DNA of 64,000 bases from Meandrina meandrites (taxonomy: Eukaryota; Cnidaria; Anthozoa; Scleractinia; Meandrinidae), in NCBI GenBank assembly GCA_963693305.1, contig OY855907.1, positions 31,110,801-31,174,800 on the forward strand. Direction: 5' to 3'. The notes under the pieces are model-generated. The model searched no databases and was not told the DNA's origin. It worked only from the letters and a program-made list of their open reading frames with translations. Below, in pieces: positions 54,201 through 64,000 of this stretch; within the stretch, counting starts at the first letter, position 1; the number at the start of each line of letters is the position of its first letter. The translations under genes and the position numbers were made by a program.

Positions 54201-54700
54201 GATATAGAAATTCTCTCCAGCAATGAGAAATGTGAAATAAGATGTCTCGGAAGTGTTCATTCTTTTATAATTATTTCCATTGTTTAGATAGACAATAAGA
54301 CTGACCTTTTGAATTGAACAACCTTGATCCGGCCGTGGTCTTGTGTAATGACGCAAACGTCGACGAGCGAGCACATGGCTATGGGCCTGAATGGTAGACT
54401 GCGATCATAGGGTACAGCGTTCTCGCACTCCGCACATAACCACGCGGTGGTTTGCAAAATCGCAAAACGGAATGAAACTCTTTTATGCTGTTATATCGGC
54501 TCTTCGCTTCATTTTCAATCATTTTAAACTCACCACTGGACATGGCACAATTGTACCATCATTTATTATTTTAAAATAAAATCGTTATTCCATTATTCCC
54601 TCCAAAACTCGTTATTCCATTATTCCCAGAAAAATAAAGCTTACTCCAGCTAAAAAATAGCCGTTTTTCTTATTCCGTTATTCCTCTCCTACCCCCGAAC
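51271..54700. mobile_element. Long inverted-repeat element, about 3.4 kb
   Basis: CGGGGGTGGAAGAGGAATAA at about 51272 is inverted as TTATTCCTCTCCTACCCCCG ending about 54697. Subterminal TTATTCCATTATTCC motifs occur at both ends (about 51305-51365 and 54585-54680). No transposase-like frame was recognised. The two ends could belong to separate insertions. Confidence 0.6.
53048..54035. repeat. Dispersed repeat with hairpin start
   Basis: ACAATTATTCCATGAGCC (about 53056) pairs with GGCGAATGGAATAATTGT (about 53153-53170), a hairpin whose left arm also occurs at about 21975. A right boundary near 54030 is suggested by GAGAATTTAATAA against TTATTAAATTCTT at about 53171. It lies inside the 3.4-kb element. 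Confidence 0.5.
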
Positions 54701-55457
54701 GAGACGAACGAGCCCATGCATGAAAGTTTTGCTCTCCAAAATTCATGTAATTGCTCACCAAGTGTTGTAAATGTAAAAGGAAAAATTAGCAGTGGAATGA
54801 AAGACCTTGAAATTCTCCAAAAGGCGAGTATTGATTCTCTTTATTGACAAAATCAAGTTGTATAAGGCCGTAGTTTGTCGATCGTTGTTTGTGCATTATA
54901 TGATTTTCACGCCATTGCACTTACCTGCAAGTCGCTGGCTTACATACCAGATTGATTCTTTCAAAAGCTAACTTAGTAACGGAATTAAAGGCCTTGAAAT
55001 TCTCCAATAGGCGGGTATTTGTTTGTATTTATTGACAAAATCAAGTTGTAGTTTGTCGATCGTTGTTTATGCATTCGCATAAATTTTCAAGAAAATGAGA
55101 TGTTTTGATTAAAAACAGTCAAATTAATTCTCGCAAAATTGTGCCGTGTGCAGACGACCAAACCACACAAACAAACTTCATTCAATTTCACTTTCGTGAC
55201 TCGAGATTTTTTATGCTCTCTGCTACATTGTGCTTGTTTTTATTATTAAAGTTACTTTTCTCTTTTTTTCTGATAACTTTTTCCGTGAGTACTGTTCAGT
55301 TTAGCGAATTTATTTTGTTTGGCGGATCACAAATCATTCTTCACTTTAGCCGTAGCTAATACATTGGATGCGCGCGTATAATACAATTACATTTTGCAAG
55401 GCAATCTTTTTAGATTTTTTTAACCAAGTATGAAAAAAATAAATACGTTTTTTACCA

Positions 55458-55585
55458 GCTTTGGGTCGGTCCGTATCCTGAAAAACTGTGACCTCGGTCT
55501 TGAAAATGCTGGCCTCGGCCTGCGGCCTCGGGCAGCATTCTCAAGACCTCGGTCACAGTTTTTCACGATACGGACCTCCCAGCCG
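55458..55585. repeat. Foldback repeat
   Basis: GGTCGGTCCGTATCCTGAAA at the left mirrors TTTTTCACGATACGGACCTC at the right. The inner arms are CTGTGACCTCGGTCTTGA and its inverse, and the centre is CCTCGGCCTGCGGCCTCGG. Confidence 0.8.
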
Positions 55586-55777
55586 GCAAATAACATATAT
55601 AAAATATATATATAATTCCGTTAAATGCTCACCGGCGAAGCCAGGACAGTGCTCTACTTGCAGTGAAGGAGCGGATTTAAGAAACAGAAGATGAACTACA
55701 CAGATTTTGAGTGCATTGGATGTTTAATACAGAACTGTTTCGTAGGCCACCGAAACGATGACCCATTCATCAGTTAA

Positions 55778-56435
55778 GGACGTTCGCGCTAATTGTTTTT
55801 GCGCATCCTTACTGCGCACGTAATTCATGTCGCAACGTCACGCCACGTCATGCATCGAGCGCGCGCGCTGAGAAAACTTTTCAAACAAATATAGCACAGA
55901 TAGCCGTTGCGTTAACTTCGCTCGTAGTTTACTTTCTCAAATGGTCGGTGACCCCCAACTTTTTTTTGATACACAGCTTTGTTTTTTGATTCTCGACAGA
56001 TTGTTAAAAAATGAACAAAAAGTCAATGTGGGAAGTTTAAAAATTTCTAATTTTTCCGCCCACGCGGCATCGAATCTTGGCTATCTTTCCACTGACAGGC
56101 GAGTGCAAAGGTGATCACTAAATGGTTGGATTTTCTTAAGGAACATCACCAGTTGAATCGATTTGCTTAATAGATCCACCTAAACAATATTTAAACAAGA
56201 AGATTGCATTTCATGGATTTATTCGCGATATTTTTGGACAAACAGACACTGGCGCATGGTCAGAAACGAAGGCCAATTTTTAAGATCTTAGGTTGATCTT
56301 TCGGACATATTATCTCCGAAACGAATTCGGTGACCCCCCAATTTTTTTACATTTCTGACATGAGAAACCCATAAACTCGCAGTGGTGAAAGTTTTAGAAA
56401 AAAGTCAATGTTAGAAGATTTTCGCGCGAACGTCC
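55778..56435. mobile_element. TTAA-flanked element, second copy
   Basis: Same family as 29064-29973 in opposite orientation: GGACGTTCGCGC and GCGCGAACGTCC ends bordered by TTAA (55774-55777 and 56436-56439). It lacks the nested foldback, reading GCGCATCCTTACTGCGCACG straight through. It lies near the right end of unit A. Confidence 0.85.
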
Positions 56436-57016
56436 TTAAACTCCATTTTACACTGAAGCGTCAGGGTATACATCAACAACATATGATCGCGTGACGGAAA
56501 CGGTTTAAAGATTCAAATTTTAAAAACTTGCAGCGCGCGCAGAAAAATAATTGCAGAAAAATAATTAGAAATCATTATTTGAAGGAAAAATGAGTTAGAA
56601 TTCTACTAAAACAATTAGATTATTCGCACCCAGTTTCTCGAGCTCATAATCTAAATGTTAAATAGAATACGAATAAGAAGCGATTTTTCTAAACATTTAA
56701 CTATAAAAAATTGCAATAAAATAATATTTCGAAGCATATTAAGAAAGTTAAAAGTTTGTTAAAAACGACGACGTTTCGACGTTAGGCTAACGTCATTATC
56801 GACATTATCAAGTCAAAATGAAATTTGATAAAAAATGTATAAATAGTAAGTATATATTAAATATATCTAATACTTTTACTATGAATAGTTTTACATGGAC
56901 AATAACTGCAAGGCTGACACTACGTAGAAACAGCTGTCCAGAGTTTTCATTTTATCATGTCGTTGTCCTGTCAAGTTTTTTATTATTATTTCTACTTAGT
57001 GTCGGGCTTGCAGTTA

Positions 57017-57852
57017 CAGTGGAACCGCGCTTTACGGACACCCGCTTAATACGGACACCCCGGTATTAGGGACAGTTTCGGTAGTCCCGACGAAAACCTC
57101 ATACATTTTCTCTTAAATTAACCCGCTTAATACGGACACCCGTTAATACGGACAACGGACACTTTTCCGTGTCCTGAGTGACAAACTCTTATACATTGTC
57201 ATCCCCGCTTTACGGACACTTTTTATCTGTGCACTGTAAATTTTCATTGTCACGATTATTTGCTAACTGAACCCTGGTCAAATAATGACAGAATTCGTAT
57301 AGAGTTAAAACAATTTTATTACAATGAGAAGCTTAATAGCGCGACCTCCGGTGTTTGACCCTTTCACTTTCTTTGCCTTTTGCTGCAGCTATCGCTTGTG
57401 TTGCAAGCTAAAAGCTTCCCTGCAAAGTAAAGTTACCGACTTTTTCAAATGGGTTGGTAGAGTTTAAGAACGGTTACGAGTTTCAGTTACAAAGGAAACA
57501 TTATAGAAAACGTTCTGTTGCTGTTGAAATTTCTTGTATATAGTACAGTTGCGACATTTTCAAATAACTCCACTGTTAAGTTTATAAAGTTCAGTTCGAG
57601 TGTATGACTAGATCGTAAGGTTTTCGTAAAAACTATTAATTTTAGTCAGAGAGTTCACAGTCTGCATTTATTCCAGTTACGGTACAATTGAACAACGTTT
57701 TGTTGTCGTAAAAAAACGTTTGCCTTCGTCTTTTCGTCGAGAAAACATGTATCCGTGACTTTTTTTTCTGAGACCCCGCTTAATACGGACACCCCGTTAA
57801 TACGGACAATTTGGCCAGTCCCCTTGGTGTCCGTATTAACGGGGTTCCACTG
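57017..57852. mobile_element. TA-flanked element only in unit B, 836 bp
   Basis: Ends CAGTGGAACC and GGTTCCACTG, each bordered by TA (57015-57016 and 57853-57854). Subterminal TTAATACGGACACCC repeats occur at both ends. Unit A shows the empty site GCAGTTATTGTC (about 27438-27449). This is a Tc1/mariner-type footprint. The interior has no transposase frame. Confidence 0.9.
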
Positions 57853-59128
57853 TACTGTCTTTGTATTTTCATTTTTGGCTGATTAGAGCTGTCGCCATCT
57901 CCTGCGTACACCAGCAGCATGTTCGTTCGCGGTCCTTTGCTTTCAGTTGTCACTTTCAGTTTTACATGGTTCATTGCTATGGACAAGCTCATTATTAAAT
58001 TTATGTTGATTCTCATATGATGGTAACTACCTTGCTCTACTATTCTTTAAATCCCTGAATGCACATGTGCGCTAATATATGTACCCATTGTGGCGACATA
58101 TTACAATTACGAAGCTGTATTATTAAAAAACTGGTTACTCAAAGAGTATGATCAGTAAAGTTGCATTACAACTAAATTACAAATATTCAGAAAGACTCGC
58201 ATGGACCACAGCAAACAGCTAATCTGGCAAATACAACTCAACAGATCGATCATGTACAAGTTTGACCCAAAAGATGTTGGCTTCAACATAACTTCGTTTA
58301 CCTGTTCACATGCAAGCATAACTTACCAATTTATATTAGTTGGGGTCCAAAAACGGCACTCTTGTGCGACTTGAACTGTTTTTGCAAGAGTTTTCGTAGT
58401 TAAATTAGAAATACAAATTAAGATTCCGTTTTTTTCCCCTGTTAGTTTGAAACGGCATCGAATTTTTACCCCAGCAGATTTTCTCCTGTGGAAACGTTGG
58501 CTCGTGTTATAACGTTGAAACATTTTGCAATTACCATGTATTCTCGTACAATTAATGACCAACTGTACTTGTTTTTCAAAGCTTTCAATACCTTTTTGAC
58601 GATTTTTGACAACTTTCAAAATACGAACGAGATGCTATAGGCTCCTAAATTTCACAGTTGTGGAAAATGAAACCAAGATTCATTACGAAAACGAGGTTTG
58701 AGTTCATGTTGAGGTAACGACACAACAGGGTCAACCTGTTTGTACTGAGAAAAAAAACATGATAAAACCATGCGATATTCCTTATACCAATACTCGTCCG
58801 CAGAGCCCGCTTTTCTTTGGGTCAGCACCAAGAACCAGGTCCGATTTATGAGCATGCGCAGATTGTTCATTTTCAATCTTAAGCCAATCAGATTTGAGCA
58901 TAGGGGACCGGAAGTCCACGAATCGCGGACTTTCTTTCTCATCGGACTTGGCGAGAGTCTGCAATTTGGTGCGTACTCAAATTAGAAGAAAAAGCTATGT
59001 TGCCAAAAATCAGACAAAAATGCCAGTGGGTAACACATTTTGGACTCCTCTGTACCCGACCATCATATCAATCTCGGGACGAGATTGTTCTTATACTTAT
59101 CCACAAATCAGTTTAATCACGCAACTAT

Positions 59129-62100
59129 TTACATCTGTACAGGTGTCAGAGTTCTCTCCGGCTCCACAATACTCATATTTGAGTGACCAGCGGTTGATGA
59201 GCGAGTCCTTTCGTTTCTCCTTGGGCGTAATTCTTGACTTTCTTGACTTGCCATTTTGTTGGACCACGCGTCTGCACCTTGGGACGAAACACGGGAAGTC
59301 GAAAAGTTCCTCGATTCTTTCCACTTCTGCTTTTTTCGAAAGAAAGCACCACGCACGTCGCTATTTCTTAAAACGTGAATTACGAAGATGAAGAAGCCCT
59401 GTGGAAGAAAAAAAAAACATCTGATTGAACATTTATGATAAGTCAATATGGAAATGCCTAAGGATTTCTCCACTATCTACGGTATATATTTTGCCGCTAT
59501 TCTTCCTGCGGACAATGCTACATGAAAAAGACAAGCAAAATTATCAGAATAATGAACATGAAATCTCCCAGAAAATCTTGTAAGAAAACTTCCCAGTTAT
59601 CAGATTGGGTTGTGGTAGCCTCGATTACCAGCCGCTGTTCGGGGAAACGAGCCCAAGCGGCCGAAATCGAGTCCAGGTGTCGTTTAAATTAATTTTTACT
59701 CCTGGGAAATGCCAATGCGCTATACTTTAAAATTTATTGTAATAAGTGACACTGGGGGACCAAATTCCACCTCCCAGACAAAATGAATAGATTATAAAAT
59801 GTCAATTTCATTTCTCGAAAACTATTTCTTCCTTCTCTTGCGTCTTATAGTGAAAACATTCTCTGCCAAATGACACAATATGTTGCCACAGTCTAAAATT
59901 GTGTTAATAAAACAAGACTGTCAGCCACTACAAGATGCGACATCATCCCGTCGAGTAGAGGGCCTCTGCTCCCCTCCCCCCCTCGGGGGATGTGCAATAT
60001 ACCCTCTGGCTTAGGGCCAAGTTTTTGTCACGTACACGAGCAAAGAAATAAAATATTAAATTCATCATCAAACAAGGCACGCCAAAATTTCTTAAAACAC
60101 ACAGTAAGGCATTGGTACCTGAAGCGAGTTGAGGATGGTAAAGATGTACTGAAACACAAGACCAGCATCCGTCACGATCAGAATACCGAACAGCCAGGTC
60201 AACCCCAGGAGAGGAAATAAGACTGCAAGTGCTTTCAAACCTTGTCTGGAACGAGAACGTGTACGCGAGTTAAAAAAAAAGTTACCGAGACATCTGCTCC
60301 TTTACGTGTTTACAGTGGGACAATTGTCACTGAGATTGCGTACAACATTATTCATTGGTCATCAATTAAAGGGGCTCTGTCACGAGGATTTCGCAGATTT
60401 TTGGTCTAAACTGTTTTGAAATAAGTGGTAGGCATGAAAGACATTATCTTTGAACATCTAAAGGAAGATATAAAATACGTGGATACAAATCAAACTACGC
60501 CTATAAATATAGATCTTTTTGAAGACGTGCGGAAACTACTTGAAAAGTTTAGCTAAACTTTTCAGTTGTAATCCATTTCCATCGTAGGCATCTGCAGGTT
60601 AAGACGCTTGTTACCAGTTTTGGTGCTCTAATATAGCAACTGTTAATAGAAAATGGACTATTTTTTTGGTTTCCTTCGACATAAATATATATTTTGGCTG
60701 TTCAAAAATCTGTTAAAATCCGTGACAAAGCCCCTTTAGCGAAGTAACGAAGTAATCAGATTTCCAGATGATTGTTTCATATGTTTATTTTACCTGATTT
60801 TTTCCATCTCAGATGTTTTGTCGCTTTGCATTCTAATGATCTCATATAACACTCGTGCAAGAATGATAGAGTTTATCTGAAACAGGAAAAAAAGAAAAAA
60901 AAATTCGATTTAGGTTGCAAAAACTGCAATTAACATGGAGCACTAATCCCGGTATTTTGTGCTGTTTGTTGCAATTTGATGTCCTGATCAGTAGTATAAT
61001 TTATTTTCATAAATTGGTAGTTATTTCAGATACATTTTTTTTTTAATGAATATATGTCGACAAACTTTGGAATAATGGAATACTGCAGTCTTGAAACTTA
61101 CCAAGCAAACGGCAAGAACGGGCGCGGCAAATGTCCAGATCAAATTGTTTGTGAAGGAAACCCAGCAGCTGTTGTAAAAAGACAAACAGTCAAATATATA
61201 AATTATATATATATATATAAAAAAACTAAAATGTTATCCGGACTGCATGGGTACATGAAGACCTCAAGTCCCAGAATCTAGGACTGGAAATTCGTTGTCT
61301 CCAGAGCCCTTCGTTTCTCGTGCCAAGGCTCCACTAGCTAAGAGGAGCAAAAAGACTTGAGCAGTTAATTAACTCTCGTTATCATGATTATACTTACAAG
61401 TCACCATGAACATAAGTATCAACGCCGCCATCTTGGCTGGAGGCAATCACCAACGACAACACCACCATTACAAGAGGAAAGCCTGGAGTTAAAATGAAGT
61501 AAACATCAGGCATATAAAGATCTGGTGAGCCTTTGCTCCAAATCATTAAATTCTGCGTATAAAATCATTGATAGATTAAACGCCTCAGCCGTGCCCCTCA
61601 TCGAAGAAAGAGTTTATACAAAATATGATTTAAAACTGCTTGGTTTATCAAAGTTGAGTTGAATACTAGCTGTTAAGCTCTTCCTATAACACTTCCTTCA
61701 CAAATCAAACTCATTTCTCATATGAAATGCTTCGCATGAGGACTCGTTTTGAAACAGAGGCAATAGGTAAATCGAAAATTGCGTATTTGGGTAAACCGTA
61801 CAAGGTTAGTTCGTGTCATAAACCGGGGTAATTCCAGTTGTATTAGGAAACATTTCAAGAAATCCCGAGGGGATATAGTTTACTTAACCCAGGGATATAA
61901 TTGACTTACCCCAGGCAAAAGCATAGAACAGGCGCATTCTAACCACAGTGTTGAACACTTTAACAACCATAAGGTAAAGGTAAACGCCTTCAAATAACAT
62001 CCAAGCAAACCCCGCCAGATAGAAGTAATGGATTAATGCCGCTACGAAGACACAGACGCCCTACGGAAAAGATTTAAGAAATAAAACATCATTATTTGTT

Positions 62101-62980
62101 AAAGGGGCACTAGACTTTCTAATAGTCGTCCGCTTCTCGTTTCCGGCTTGGCAGCGCTTCGTTCTCGCGCCAATCTCGTTCCCAGAGCCCGCGTTTCCCT
62201 GTTTTCCGACCGCTGGTCTTGTAGGCAAGTCTACACCATTATTAGCATCACTTCGAAAATTAAAAAAGCAAAAGACATATTTACATTAATGACAACCTAA
62301 AAATAATGGTCTAGCTTTGTTAGAAATGACTATATTACTCCACTGAAGTACAGGCATGGGATTTTGATTAAAAATTGAAAAAGTCGGGCAGACGTTTTCA
62401 AACTCTCCCCATATGCCTCGGATAAATCGCTAAAAACTTCTCACACTTCGCTTTCCCTAAAATACTTACTACACGTAACATCTTCATCTTTTTGTTCTAG
62501 GGGCATCTCGTGAATGAGCGAAATTTTAGCTCCGTTATGTCCACAAATGCATCAGAATCTCCGAGATAGTGGCCATTAAACTACTTAACACATCATAAGA
62601 ACAATGCTATGCGATAGACGTGAAAAGTTCAGTGAAAAAGTGTGATTGTGACTTACCCTTATCTCCGAAGCGTCAATTCCGGAAAGAAACACAATCTGTG
62701 CAATCGCTATAGCAACCACAAGATTCAAGCGTATTTGAACTTGCTCCTGTTTTAGATTCCTATATGTGGTCAGAAAAGTAGTGGGTTAACCAGTTTGCTA
62801 TAATAGCAATTGTTTGTGACGTAAACTAGAGAAAACCACAGGCATTAGCAAGCAAATTAAATTTACTAAAACTCACATCAAAGCACAGTAAGCTATTATT
62901 GTCAGAAGTTCCCCTGTAAGAGAAAAGCCACAACCAATGTAGGTGATTACTTTCAACGCAACTCTGTGATCTGAAGAAAC
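59129..62980 (-). CDS. Adhesion GPCR, duplicate copy (last 8 exons, partial)
   Basis: Tandem paralogue of the receptor at 29974-47558; its upstream exons lie beyond the right edge. Exons on the - strand: 62980-62877, 62759-62657, 62060-61910, 61482-61398, 61168-61102, 60876-60794, 60245-60119, 59398-59129. Lengths equal those of copy 1 exons 11-18 (104, 103, 151, 85, 67, 83, 127, 270) and all splice sites are intact, so the seven-membrane region and tail read through to TAA. Visible replacements include Asn to Lys in MNLNQEQ (first intracellular loop), Thr to Arg at the end of exon 12, Ala to Gly at the start of exon 13, Arg to Ser in ASRQDGG (second extracellular loop), and AVQI to PVQM at the C-terminus. 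Nothing marks it as a pseudogene in the visible part. Confidence 0.9.
61196..61220. repeat. (TA)n microsatellite, short allele
   Basis: Short counterpart of the TA tract at 33780-33876. Confidence 0.85.
62111..62233. mobile_element. Small insertion only in unit B
   Basis: TAGACTT and AAGTCTA are inverted ends of a 123-bp segment absent from unit A (about 34901). CAC occurs on both sides. The short ends make the class uncertain. Confidence 0.6.
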
Positions 62981-63063
62981 CTGCAGCAAAGAACCGGGAC
63001 GAAATATATATATATATAAAAATCAGAACTTAACGGGTTGTTGGCTGATATAACCTGGCATAT

Positions 63064-63308
63064 ACCCCATTCACAGCAAAGCTTAAACATGTTTAAATGT
63101 TGTTTATAGTTAAACACGGTTTAAAATTGTTTTCTTCATGGAAGTTGCTGACTGATGTTTATCGACTTCAAACTTGGCACAATGAAAGCACAAGTTAGAG
63201 CATGCTTGAACTCTATGTAAAATTTCAGTAGTACGTCAGTTGTCTGTTGCTGATTTTCATTTTCTTAAACCTGGTTTAACTAAACATGTTTTGTTGGTGT
63301 GAATCAGG
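63064..63308. mobile_element. MITE-like insertion only in unit B
   Basis: CATTCACAGCAAAGCTTAAA and TTTTGTTGGTGTGAATC are imperfect inverted ends, and both arms contain AAACATGTTT. Unit A has only about a dozen bases between the matching flanks (about 35672). Confidence 0.65.
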
Positions 63309-63407
63309 TAATAGTTAAAAAGAGTAAACTAACTAGCAAAACAGCAAACAAACAAGCAATAGAACGCAGGAAGCGTGAACCTAGAAAATATGGCCAAGCT
63401 CACGACG

Positions 63408-63484
63408 AGTCTCTCGTAGCTCTGTGGTTATGGAGCGCCCAACCGGTATCTGGGAGGCCATGGGTTCAATTCCCGTCGGGGACT
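63408..63484 (+). mobile_element. tRNA-derived SINE head (unit B copy)
   Basis: Counterpart of 35770-35846. Here the T-arm ATGGG/CCCGT pairs fully (one T-G pair), so this copy is closer to the ancestral tRNA fold. The following tail (CAGAATGTTTTCTTTGTCCC) is shared with unit A. Confidence 0.65.
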
Positions 63485-64000
63485 CAGAATGTTTTCTTTG
63501 TCCCACGCTCGTGACAAATAAACATATCATCTTTATCAAACAAACGAGATATAAGCCAGCAAGCCAACATTTATCGCCCAATCAACCCAGGAACCAACTC
63601 ACTGACCAGCCAGAAAACGGACGTATAACCAATCGACCGACCGACCAATGAAATTTAATAATTTGGAAGATTTAACACTAAACACTTAATGTCTGGTCCC
63701 GAGTGAAACAGTTAATTTTGTTTCCCGAGAATCTCAATGTTTCCCGAGGCGGAGTGTTATAAAGCCAACGAAGACACATAGACAACGCAGACGAAGTCGG
63801 TCAACATTCGCGGGTAACAGTGCACTGTTACTCCTCTGACGTCATAGATTTCGCAATGTTGCCCGCTCAGAGATTCTTGGCGGGAAACAGTTTCATTGTT
63901 AGATGTCATGTGACTTCGAAGTAACCAATGAGAGCGCGCGCTGTCGGGGAAAAAATTCCACCTATATAACAAATCTATTTATCATTCGATTCTTTGCAAC

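Larger units (their letters stand above)
56844..64000. repeat. Tandem segmental duplication, unit B (partial)
   Basis: Colinear with 27247-36367 and in the same orientation, continuing past the window. Net offset falls from about 29.6 kb to 27.4 kb because of insertions specific to unit A. Coding exons differ by only a few substitutions. Confidence 0.9.

Noticed and set aside
58894..59391. 165-codon + strand open frame
   Set aside because: Mostly antisense of the receptor copy 2 last exon (59398-59129); no recognisable domain.

Overview
This is a 64-kb window of an animal nuclear genome. Long introns with GT-AG junctions, dense short non-autonomous DNA transposons, tRNA-derived SINEs, a Penelope-like tail and AT microsatellites all point that way. 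The protein-coding content and repeat style suggest an anthozoan cnidarian, probably a stony coral; that placement is inference. No bacterial, viral or CRISPR-type content was seen.

Two gene loci can be assembled from the sequence. On the + strand, 1545-25079, is a complete 14-exon kynureninase gene (KYNU, 496 residues). All exon phases join, and the PLP lysine falls at the end of exon 8. On the - strand, 47558 down to 29974, is a complete 18-exon adhesion G-protein-coupled receptor (845 residues): signal peptide, C-type-lectin-like domain, Ser/Thr-rich stalk, GAIN domain with an intact HL/T GPS cleavage motif, seven membrane segments and a short basic tail. A second copy of the same receptor begins at 59129-62980 (last eight exons) and runs off the right edge.

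The receptor lies in a tandem segmental duplication with a unit of about 29.6 kb. Unit A is about 27247-56843; unit B starts about 56844 and continues past 64000. Because the units align through introns and flanks, each acts as an empty-site control for the other's transposon insertions. A TTAA-flanked element sits exactly on the stop codon of receptor copy 1, so the TAA stop lies inside the target-site duplication, and a smaller TAA-flanked foldback element is nested in it. An 836-bp TA-flanked element is present only in unit B. A tRNA-like SINE head is in both units and so predates the duplication.

Region by region: 1-1544, upstream flank of KYNU; 1545-25079, KYNU with introns full of inverted-repeat elements, two SINEs, a LINE tail and a Penelope tail; 25080-27246, intergenic with one Mutator-like MITE; 27247-29973, 3' flank of receptor copy 1 with copy-specific insertions; 29974-47558, receptor copy 1; 47559-56843, non-coding upstream flank with foldback elements; 56844-59128, 3' flank of receptor copy 2; 59129-64000, receptor copy 2 (partial). 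KYNU and the receptor are convergent and there is no sign that they work together: one is a tryptophan-degradation enzyme, the other a predicted surface receptor.
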